Shown: positions 44,218 through 53,532 of the stretch, piece by piece
How the letters are laid out: every line of letters begins with the position of its first letter
How positions within the stretch are numbered: position 1 is the stretch's first letter
Source of the DNA: Mytilus californianus
Taxonomy: Eukaryota; Mollusca; Bivalvia; Mytilida; Mytilidae
Direction: 5' to 3'
Length of the DNA stretch: 64,000 nt
Assembly: GCF_021869535.1 (NCBI RefSeq)
Contig: NW_026262668.1
Location: forward strand, 11,764,348 to 11,828,347
Position numbers and translations under genes: made by a program
The notes under the pieces: model-generated
Databases searched by the model: none
Told to the model about the DNA's origin: nothing
What the model saw: the letters and a program-made list of their open reading frames with translations, nothing else

Positions 44218-45166
44218 TATTGTGGCAAAATTTAGAAATCATACTTATGCTGAGTCTACCAAAAAGACGTATCAGAACTATTTAAAATCCTATATGGAAT
44301 TCTGTAGAAGAATTAACATTGCCCTTGTTCCTTTGAGTCCTTTGAACTTAGCAAGATATGTAGCCTATTTGTCTGCGAGACTACAGTTTAACTCCATAAA
44401 TAATTACTTGTCAATTATCCGTTTGTTACATTTAGAAGCAGGGATTACGTCTCCATTGGAGTCATTTTTTATGGATTCGGTACTAAAAGGTTCTAAGCGT
44501 GTATTAGGATGCACAGTTCTAAGCAAATTGCCTTTAACGCCGAAGATTTTAAATGAAATATTCAATTTGTTGTCATTAAGCAGTAGTAAGGACTTATGCT
44601 TTTGGGCAGCCTGCTTAGTTGCCTTCTTTTCCTTTTTAAGAAAGTCAAATTTATTTGCTCCGTCTCTTTCAGCTTTTGATCCTGTGCGACAGTTATCTCG
44701 AGAAGATATCACTTTTCATGCAGAGGGTGTCCGATTAAGAGTAGTGAAAACCAAAACCATTCAATTTTCAGAGCGTGTGTTAGAAATCCCACTTCCAAGA
44801 GTGAACAACTCTCATTTATGTCCCTCTAAGGCTCTCCTTCTTAATTTCAAGCAGGTACCAGCCATAAGCTCCCCATCACCGGTCTTCTTGTACTTAGTGC
44901 AGGGCAAGGTAACACCTCTTACCTATGCCACCTTTGTAAAAATGCTAAAACATAACTTATCATTGTTAAATTATGACAGCACCAAATATTCGGGACATAG
45001 TTTTCGTAGAGGGGGAGCTTCCTTCGCCTTAGAATGTGGGATACCAGCTGATCATATTTAGTCTCAGGGTGATTGGAAATCAGATGCATATAAGTTATAC
45101 TTGGATCCTTCCTTTGCTCATCGACAGAAAGTCATGAATAAATTTGCTGCGGCCCTTGGGAAATAA
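44201..45166 (+). pseudogene. Ngaro tyrosine recombinase, nonsense before the catalytic Tyr
   Basis: Begins MTTLDSIVAKFRNHTYAEST with a core-binding domain (KKTYQNYLKSYMEFCRRINI, INNYLSIIRLLHLEAGI). The catalytic domain follows: Arg in FFSFLRKSNLF, Lys region VKTKTIQFSERVLEIPL, HxxR in YSGHSFRRGGASFALE. A TAG at 45059 stops it, but the same frame continues SQGDWKSDAYKLYLDPSFAH to TAA 45164, carrying the Trp/His-position residue and the nucleophilic Tyr. This enzyme recombines circular DNA copies into the genome in place of an integrase. The ATG lies in GAGATGAC, overlapping the end of RT/RNase H. Confidence 0.9.
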
Positions 45167-45218
45167 ATAACTATACTTACCTACCCCTACTGGTTCCACT
45201 TTACATGTTTGGGAAGTT

Positions 45219-45518
45219 TGGAATACCACAGATTGTTCATTAATTAATTTGTGTATTGTTTGAAAACTGTACTGTTGTTTGTGGTTTTATTAATATGAAA
45301 ACTATAAGCATTAAACTGTGGTTCTTTTCCCAAACATGTGTTTGTTTTACTTAAGTACCCAACTGGATTCACTGGTTTCTAGACTGCATTCCGAACAGAG
45401 TAGGTCAGATGCTATTCTGCATCCGTTCTGAATCTGGTCTAGATTATAACACATTACACTGTCAGTTAAGGGGATTTAAGGGGGGAGGGGGGCTTATTTC
45501 TGAATGCTGTAGATTAAT
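45219..45518 (+). repeat. Ngaro split direct repeat B1
   Basis: 300 bp, from TGGAATACCACAGATTG to GCTGTAGATTAAT, overlapping A2 by the dinucleotide AT. It differs from B2 by three substitutions and the length or composition of a G run (45478-45492). Confidence 0.93.
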
Positions 45519-45934
45519 GTGGTATTTTTATATAAATAAAAATTGAGTATTAATACACAGTATAGTGAAATGCAATTCATCCTTGTGATTGCATTGCCTC
45601 TTATCAACAACATATTAAGTTACTTCATATCAGGATACAGTCATTTATGGAAATGAGTGTATCCTTAGCTTTGTATGTCATTGTAAACTTTTAACCAATG
45701 AGAAGATTGGGTTTTCCTAGTTGCTGCTGTTGAAATCTCGTTCCCTAATTGTGTAGTGAGATTTAGTTAGAGAACCAATCAGAATAGGGCGCTCATTTCA
45801 AAATGTCCAATCAGATAGTTAATTAATTACTGTTGGTTCTTTGTTCTAACAATTGCGCGTCTTCATAGGCATTCAAGCTAATTCAGTTGCATGAAGCAGA
45901 AGCATTATATTTTTGCAGTTGGAAATTTTTAAAT
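45517..45934 (+). repeat. Ngaro split direct repeat A2
   Basis: 418 bp copy of A1 with one substitution. It starts within the last two bases of B1, so the B1-A2 junction has the form expected of the joined ends of a circular intermediate. Confidence 0.95.
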
Positions 45935-46076
45935 CCCATCCTCACCCACCCTTTAAAGGGCTTTATATTTGTTTTATTATTATTGTATCAATTTATTTTG
46001 TGTATATAAATATGTTTAGAGTAGTTTGACTTACAAGAACACACAGTTTTGTATTCATAATATGTTAGTTTTTATA

Positions 46077-46373
46077 TGGAATACCACAGATTGTTCATTA
46101 ATTAATTTGTGTATTGTTTGAAAACTATACTGTTGTTTGTGGTTTTATTAATATGAAAACTATAAGCATTAAACTGTGGTTCTTTTCCCAAACATGTGTT
46201 TGTTTTACTTAAGTACCCAACTGGATTCACTGGTTTCTAGACTGCATTCCGAACAGAGTAGGTCAGATGCTATTCTGCATCCGTTCTGAATCTGGTCTAG
46301 ATTCCAACACATTACACTGTCAGTTAAGGGGATTTAAGGGGGGGGGGCTTATTTCTGAATGCTGTAGATTAAT
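46077..46373 (+). repeat. Ngaro split direct repeat B2 (3' end of the element)
   Basis: 297 bp copy of B1. It ends TAGATTAAT, followed by host AACAATAATTATC. The left flank of the element ends CAGTTTTATT before AT|GTGG, so the empty site would read ...TTTTATTAT-AACAAT..., with AT as the shared dinucleotide and no target duplication. The 142 bp between A2 and B2 (45935-46076) is unique. Confidence 0.93.
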
Positions 46374-48881
46374 AACAATAATTATCTCTATATGTACCAT
46401 TTTCAATGATGAATTTTAAAGGATATGGTATTTTAATGACAATTGTTTTGAAATAGTTCTGCTTGATTAGTTGTAATAATAAGGACAAAGAATGTTAATT
46501 ATAGAACACAAATTGTTTCAGTTCCCATTAAAACAACTGGAATGATGACATTTTTCAATTTCCCAACTTTACAAGGTTATGAAGAATGTTCAAATCTTAA
46601 CCTGTAACAATTCTGACTTCCCGAGAGCTTTGTAATAGTATTTTTGGTATATATCAATGCAATACTTATTAAATGTAAATTTTCTCTTTTATGAATATTC
46701 GTGATAGTTGTGGAAGAAAAATATAATAGCTGCTAATCAAATGATAAGTCGTCTGTGATAACATTATAAATATCTGTGATACTACAAATATTCATAAATA
46801 TAGGGCCATTTTTGTGCAATTGCAAATTTTTACAAATAAAAAAATACATATTAATATAGACAATGTAAGGATCAAACATTTTGAAGTATAAGAAAACACA
46901 TATTCATTACTAATAACTAAGTTACTAATATGCATGCTCAAAAATAACAGTACAAAATTATACCTATTTATAAGTGCATGAAAGATAAATACTGCTATGA
47001 ATTACGTGCAATTGAGTGTCTGTATAAATTACGTGCACTTGAAGACAAATAGGAAAAGATATAAATAGCTACATGAGGAGTAAACACATATATATATTAT
47101 TGCCAAGTTTCAATAAAATACATTAACATTGTTTCCTAATTGCTTGCAAGTCCTCCATTATTGACACTTGTGCCAGGTTGAGTGCAGCTTTATTGTTATA
47201 TTGTTATAAAAAAAAATACAGATACATTCCTATTGCAAACAGTTGAACCCAGTATGGAAGCAACTAAATATTTATTATATAGTTGATAAGTTATTGCATT
47301 TAAAATTCATTACATTTTATAAGGATGCCATACATGATTAGTTCCAAAACAAGACTTATATGGTTATAATATGGTTGTTAACATAACAATGCCAATATTT
47401 ATTGTAACAGATTAAAAAGCTATATAGATATATGTATATGTGCAATGATGTGAAGAGAACAAATAGAGACCAGTTTAAGGAAATATTGTTTAAGGCATAA
47501 ATGGTGCAATGAACTATTAATCCAATGATTATGTGCCATCTATTACTATTATTAAATAGTTCTGAGGTTGAGTTATGGTAAATGCATGAATAATGCAATG
47601 CTTAGTCCTAATGTATATATTCTAGTAGTGATGTATATTTAATGTTATATCAGACTTAATTAGAACTGTATGACATGAAATGTGATGTACTGTTTGTAAA
47701 TATAAACATGTTTGATAAGTTTATGGATAATGATATGTTTATCCAAATTATATTATTTATTATAACAGATTAAAAGCTATTGTTGGCTCTATGGTCGAGT
47801 TGTTGTCGCTTTGACACATTCCCCATTTCCATTCTAAATTTTATATTGACATATGCTAAACATATGGTATTAAGAATACAAAAAAGATTAGATCATGAAT
47901 ATATTGTTAAAGGCAAATATAATGCAATGACATCTTAGCTAAATGTTTGGATATGTTATGTTATCTTTTAATGATATTTTATAGATTTTTGAACTAAAAC
48001 TGTATGCCTCGAACTACTGTTTGGATATATATATGTAGACAAGATTGTCAATGCATGAATAATGCTGTTCTCATTCCCAATGCATCTATACTAGTTATTA
48101 CAATGTTAATGCCCTTTTTGCTAAGCCAATGGGGGCAGTCAATGTTACCGTTGTCTGTCTGTATGTAAGTCTCTGTTCATCACGAAATTGATTTCCGTTC
48201 TATAATATTAATATGGCTCAACTGAATGTTATTAAATATATAAACAATGTTTATTATCACCAAAAAAACCAAGATAAATTTAAAATTTGGATTGTGTCCC
48301 TCTTATCATTATAGTTATATTTCCATTTATATGTGGAAATATTTTTACTATTTTAATAATATTTCAAATTCTTATTTGCCGCAGACAAATGTAATACAAA
48401 ACATTATTTATTTTAAAGTGCTCATTCCCACCAAAAAAATAATCAAACGCAAAATTGGATGGTGATTCTTTCACTATTCTAGAGACGTGTCCCATAGTAA
48501 CATAATATGCAAGAAAGTACCACTGATACATTCCCAAATTATTTACTGTTATATATAGTTTAGAGTAATGTACAACTACATGTATACATGTATATGCTAT
48601 GCAATGTGATGAACTTTTTGAAGTTTGATTAATGATTAATTTTTATGAATAATGTATATATGTTAGTCCAATGTATATATTTATAGTTTTGGCATTTTTT
48701 ACTATTAATAATAGGTATAGATAGTCTATTGAACTGTATTAAATGGAAATAGCATGAATTCAATGGATAATGCAATAATAAATCAAAATGTTTATATATA
48801 CCAGTTATGACATTTTTTAAAGTTATCTCATGGTCAATCCAAAGTTTGATTGTAACACATGTGATCCTTTTAATCCATTTT
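46374..48881 (+). other. AT-rich region of diverged tandem repeats
   Basis: No gene. Words such as TGCATGAATAATGCAATG, CCTAATGTATATATTCTAGT and GAACTGTATGACATG recur in order at about 47580-47690, 47995-48100, 48640-48720 and 48740-48820, so a tandem array of several hundred bases per unit has decayed here. A fragment of the mussel-type second family lies at 47787-47840 (TTGTTGTCGCTTTGACACAT). 48120-48240 looks like a decayed F2-like 5' part (CGTTGTCTGTCTGTATGTAA). It could be the 3' non-coding part of the Helentron, cut by the Ngaro insertion. Confidence 0.4.
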
Positions 48882-49873
48882 TATAAGCCCGTCAAATTTT
48901 TGACGGGACGTATTTTGGTATACAAATGTCCGGCGTCCGTCCGTCTGTCCGTCCGTCCGTCTGTCTGTCCGGCGTAAACATGTCGCACCGTAACTTGAGA
49001 ATGACTTATCCAAATTTCATGAAACTTAAAATAGTTGTTTCTTATGATGGTCAAACGATCTGTATACTTTTTGGTGAATATAAAATTAAAACTTTTTGAG
49101 TTACTGGACTTAGTAACTAAAAACAGGTGTGTGTTTTTTTTCACATGTCGCGCCGTATCTCAAAAACAATTTATGATTATTGCTTAAAACTTTACACACT
49201 TCTTAGTTATATTAATCTTAAGATCTGTATACTTTTTGGTGATGATTCAAAATTTTATTTTAGAGATATTGAGTTTTTTGTTAAAAAAGGGGGAGGGGTT
49301 TTTCACATGTCGCGCCGTATCTCAAAAACAGTTTATGGTTATTGCTTAAAACTTTACACACTTCTTAGTTACATTAACCTCAAGATCTGTATACTTTTTG
49401 GTGATGATTCAAAATTTTATTTTTGAGTTGTTGAGTATTTTGTAAAAAAAGGGGGAGGGGTTTTTCACATGTCGCGCCGTATCTCAAAAACGATTTATGA
49501 TTATTGCTTAAAATTTTACACACTTCTTAGTTATATTAATCTAAAGATCTGTATACTTTTTGGTTTTGATTCAAAATTTTATTTTTGAGATAATGATTTT
49601 TTTTTTTTAAAAGGGGGGTTTTCACATGTCGCACCGTATCTCAAAAACAATTTATGATTATTGCTTAAAATTTTACACACTTCTTAGTTATATTAATCTA
49701 AAGATCTGTATACTTTTTGGTTTTGATTCAAAATTTTATTTTAGAGATATTGAGTTTTTTGTAAAAAAAAAAGGGGGGTTTTCGCATGTCACGCCCTATG
49801 TCAGAAACGGTTTATGCTTATTGCATAAAAATTCACACACAAGACGACGGGCGTATCATGCGCTCATGGCGCA
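48882..49873 (+). mobile_element. hairpin/tandem element family F2, copy 1
   Basis: Directly after a T5 tract comes TAAGCCCGTCAAATTTTTGACGGGACGTATTTTGG, with an 8-9 bp stem in CCCGTCAAA/TTTGACGGG. A GTCC/GTCT tetranucleotide patch (48925-48971) follows. Then four to five tandem units of about 160 bp start at TCACATGTCGCGCCGTATCT (49141, 49303, 49465, 49622 and about 49782). It ends GGGCGTATCATGCGCTCATGGCGCAG, whose last part is a small palindrome (GCGCTCATGGCGC). No protein. The ORFs over the units are by-products of the repeat. Confidence 0.85.
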
Positions 49874-51884
49874 GCTGTTTATTGAATATTAAGAGACTAT
49901 ACAAATGCTTGCTCAGCATACAGATAAATGATTTGAAAACATAACAGATATGCTAAATGAATAATAAAATGCTAAATTCTGTTCATATAATATAGCCCTA
50001 CATTTGAAAGTCATTATAACTGTATGCTTAGCATATATATAACTGGATTAAATCAAATATATGGGATCATGTAAAATGTTTCTCGTTAAATGTAAAATTA
50101 AAAAAAACGTATTTTGGTATATGTGGATATTTTAAGGAATATCAAATAGAAATTTACAACGTATTATAGGAAAAGAGAGGTTCACAAAGGGTTAGAATGG
50201 CCCTAAATTGGTCAAGCAATTACAAATTTCAAATAAATAGAAATGTTAGTGATAATTCTATTAAGACTAAAATATACTATTTTGGCACCTACTATTAAAT
50301 ATCTTGAAGCTATGACCCCATAATTATACATTATTTGTATTTTTGGTCAATTTTGTCTGAAATTTATATGTTTTTTGCATAATTAACCATGGCTGCCATA
50401 CAATTCCAAAAAGTTTTTATTTTGATGAATTCTTTATCAAATTTTGAATCTTTTGGTTACAAAACATTTTGGATTGTAGGTGGTGCCCAAATTTTCATAA
50501 AGCTTTCATGTCTGAAAATTGCACCAAATCATTATATTTGGATAAAATGGGCCTATTAATTTGGAGAATATAATGTACTATTATGAAAGAACTGATTTAT
50601 TGAGCGTTAATAAATTTGAAATCGACCAATTTACGAACCAAATTGTGAACTATTTGGAGTTTTATTGTAAGATTTATATTTTAGACCGCTCTGGGCTATA
50701 AATGAACCGTGTCCTTTGAATAAGTGATTTCACAATAACCATAATACTAAGTACCTGTTAGAAAATAGCCCTTTAACAGTACATTGTTAAAGATGAATAT
50801 ATTCCAACAATGACCAATATTAATGATGTAATGAGATTATATATATACTGTTTTATATTGTTTTATATTGTTACATATATAAATGAAAATTGAAACCAAA
50901 CTGTTGTCATTATTTAAAAAAGAGACACGAAAAGGGAGGTATGATTGGTAATCAGACACAGAAACAAAATGATGAAAAAGAAATAAAGCTTACCATACAA
51001 CATCTTTACAATCAGAAAAAAACTATACTAAAATCAGTTAGAAATAGCCATGAAATGACAAATATTAAACAATATAAATCAGAAAACTAATGGCCACATC
51101 AATGTACAAACAGAAAATCAAAAGATATACACCAAAGAATTACAAGCCCTGTTTTACAGGCCTCTTACTAAGGACCGACGCATTCATATTGAAGTTGTGA
51201 TCTATATGTATGGTGCAAAATCATCTCATTGCGAAAACCAGTGGTGTCAAAGTACTAAATCGGATCAAAGTAAAAAAAAACGAACATTTGAAAAACTATC
51301 CAGATGTTGTTAGATTCAATTAACAATAATACCATCATTAGTGAAAGGCTATCTACCTCATATAATACATTGTAATATTTACAATGAACCATCTAATAAT
51401 TAAAAAACAGAACCTATAGCTGCTGATTTTTTTTCCCATAATAAATAAATGATATGAAGTGTTACAATAAAACAAAGATAACTCAGTGAAGCTATTTATA
51501 ACATTTAAAAAGTTTGTGTCGACTGCAACAAAATCTGGAATAAGCAAGAATAAGATATAGTAATCTTGCTGTGTAAACATTAGCAATTGATTAGAAAACA
51601 AAATGTTTCATAAAATAGAAGACCTGGATACTACATACATTGTTTATAAATTGCCAAATGTAGAGCAGGATCTGCTTACCCATCCAGACCACTTGAAATC
51701 ACCCCAACTATTGGTGGGGTTCGTGTTGCTCAGGCTTTAGTTTTCTATGTTGTTTCTAGTGTACTCTTATTTGTCTTTTTCAGTTTTAGACATGGCATTG
51801 TCAGCTTATTATCGATATATGAGTTTACTGTTCATGTGGTATCTTTCACCCAAATATTACAATTTATCTGTTTTAATATGATTG
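49874..51884 (+). other. AT-rich intron sequence, little recognised
   Basis: 49880-50130 continues the diverged tandem words of 47100-48850 (TATGCTAAATGAATAATAAA, TAACTGTATGCTTAGCATAT), so F2 copy 1 sits inside that array. 50930-51120 may hold a very decayed reverse mussel repeat (GGTATGATTGGTAATCAGAC). Nothing else is seen. Confidence 0.4.
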
Positions 51885-52165
51885 TCTTGACCTCTTTCTC
51901 ATAATTCAGTGACTACTCAAAAAATTATTTGCTATGTTGATTCTCTGTTATAAGTAATAAGCTTACGATTTTTGCATGTGTGCAACTATACGGTCCTAAT
52001 GCCAATCTAGCAGTTCTCATTTGACCACGTAAACATTTCATGGATAATTCACAAAAATAAGTTTCTTACTATAAGACGGTATCTCAGATATGATAGGAAA
52101 TTATATTATGTGTACTATATTGTAAGGTGAACATCTGTCTGGCAGGTATTATATAAACACCTGTC
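51885..52165 (+). repeat. decayed fragment of family F1
   Basis: CTTGACCTCTTTCTCATAAT, CAGTGACTACTCAAAAAATT, TTCTCTGTTATAAGTAATAA, CATTTCATGGATAATTCACA and GTGAACATCTGTCTGGCAGG follow the order of the F1 unique segment and alpha/beta modules. No hairpin or 3' end. It lies 130 bp upstream of the calcium-binding EGF exon. Confidence 0.65.
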
Positions 52166-52297
52166 ATTTATCAATAATCCAACATAACATGAGGTCCTCT
52201 GATGTTCAGTACTTCAGTACTTTGATTAAATATCATGGTTCTGTAATATTATCCTCTGTTAAGGATCTTTTCTTTATCATTCATGAATCTTTTTCAG

Positions 52298-52417
52298 ATA
52301 TAAATGAATGTCAAGACAAAGTCTGTAGTCAGCATTGTATAAACACACCAGGATCATATAATTGTTCCTGTGATGAAGGGTACAACCTTCTAGATGACAG
52401 GCAGTGTATAGCTAATG
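52298..52417 (+). CDS. LRP-family receptor, calcium-binding EGF module
   Basis: Acceptor ATCTTTTTCAG, 120 nt, phase 1-1. It encodes DINECQDKVCSQHC, CINTPGSYNCSC and DEGYNLLDDRQC. DINEC is the calcium-binding start, and C-x-N-x4-Y-x-C-x-C is the Asp/Asn beta-hydroxylation consensus. The donor AATG|GTTTGT is weak. Nine bases on, TATG|GTATGG is a second possible donor in the same phase that would add three residues. This is the second of the EGF pair that packs against a YWTD propeller. Confidence 0.93.
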
Positions 52418-52671
52418 GTTTGTATGGTATGGGAGTATTACAGGTGTACATATCTTATAGTATGGTCAAAAAAGTTTAAAACGAATAATTTGTGATATAC
52501 ACGTACTAGACTAGAAAAGATAGTATAGTATAGTTTCACTGATTACTTGTAATGTAGGTCACTTTGATTGATTGTTAGTTGCTTAATGTCCAGTCACAAA
52601 TATTTCATGTACATGTCCTACTTTTCTAGCTCATTTACTCTGATTTGAATTTACATCAGAATAAAAAGAAA

Positions 52672-52860
52672 GGAAATGTGGTATGATTGTTGATGAAACA
52701 ACTATCCAAATGAAGTGGATTTAACCAATTATAGGTCACTGTACATCCTTCAACACTGAGCAAATCCTGTACTATATAGTCAGCTATGGAAGGCCTCAAC
52801 ATGACCAAATGTGAAACAATTCAAATAAAAAACCAACGGCCTGATGACAAAACAATAATG
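52672..52860 (-). repeat. mussel-type interspersed repeat, reverse copy
   Basis: Plus-strand ATGTGGTATGATTGTTGATG, ATAGGTCACTGTACATCCTT, CAACACTGAGCAAATCC, ATATAGTCAGCTATGGAAGG and CCAACGGCCTGATGACAAAA are, in order, the reverse complement of the repeat seen at 12893-13232. Confidence 0.75.
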
Positions 52861-52954
52861 ATTTTAAATTACTATTTGTGTTTATATCCCAATTCATGTG
52901 TAATGAAGCAGTAAAATCATGCTATTCACAGTTACAAATGAGAAATTACTTTAG

Positions 52955-53422
52955 GTATAGAACCACTAATTCAGGCCCGGTCGGAAAGAACATACAAGAA
53001 AGTAGTACATATTTTAAACAAAATAGTTCCTACGCATAGCTGTATCTTTGTCAATAGTTGGAATATTTGGGTTGTTTTAGTATCAAATGAAAGCTTGGGG
53101 ACTTGGGATCACTGTAGAGCCCTTGTTGAAAGTTTTATTTGAATAATAAAGAAGTATAAGAAATTTTAATAAGAGGGCTCATTTGGCCTGTTGTTCAGAT
53201 CAGAAGTTCCTGTTTTTGTACTATCAAACTTCCGGGAACCAGAACGCTCTAATATGCAATTAAAGGTATGTTGATTTTTTCAGCACAAGCCAGGATAAGG
53301 TACAGGTTTGACATGAAATAACTGCCACATTTTTTGAACTTAAGATAAAGTAGCCATTAATGCTTGAAATTGCAGAATTTAACATAGAAAGCAATGGGGC
53401 TATGAATTAGTGGTTTTATACC
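52955..53422. mobile_element. MITE with about 20 bp terminal inverted repeats
   Basis: GGTATAGAACCACTAATTCA at the left is matched by TGAATTAGTGGTTTTATACC at the right (one mismatch). TTTA flanks both sides (52951-52954 by eye, and after 53422), possibly a short target duplication. 468 bp, no protein. Confidence 0.8.
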
Positions 53423-53532
53423 TTTAATGACCCATTGAGAAATACAAATCAAATATATTGTTCTGTACAAATTTGAGAAGGAAAACCGCTTTCTGTACGA
53501 TGTTGGATTTTGTAAAACTTTGAATAGTTTTT

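Larger units (their letters stand above)
40566..46373 (+). mobile_element. Ngaro/PAT-type tyrosine-recombinase retrotransposon, full length
   Basis: The arrangement is A1 (40566-40983), gag-like ORF, RT/RNase H ORF, tyrosine recombinase ORF, B1 (45219-45518), A2 (45517-45934), spacer, B2 (46077-46373). Split direct repeats in A1...B1-A2-B2 order, with YR and no integrase or protease, are the structure of the Ngaro/PAT group of DIRS-order elements. These integrate by recombination of a circular intermediate and make no target duplication, and none is seen here. A1 and A2 differ at one of 418 positions, so insertion is recent. ORFs carry two nonsense codons and two frameshifts. No SGNH-hydrolase ORF is seen. 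Confidence 0.93.
27084..52297 (+). other. intron 5 of the receptor gene (25.2 kb)
   Basis: This large phase-1 intron lies between the two EGF exons. It carries the Helentron, the OB-fold gene, the Ngaro retrotransposon and several hairpin/tandem elements, listed separately. I see nothing identifiable in 28400-29300, 29640-29990, 36410-37470, 37890-38470, 49880-50930 and 51120-51610 beyond AT-rich sequence. 28005-28140 looks like a further interspersed repeat of unknown type. Confidence 0.75.

Noticed and set aside
48882-49873. Regularly spaced repeats that might be taken for a CRISPR array.
   Set aside because: The units are continuous 160 bp tandem repeats without unique spacers, in an animal genome.
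49127-49892. ORFs with a repeated motif (SRRISKTIYDYCLKLYTLLS) over F2 copy 1.
   Set aside because: They are translations of the 160 bp tandem units. The units differ by lengths that break the frame, so no protein is supported.
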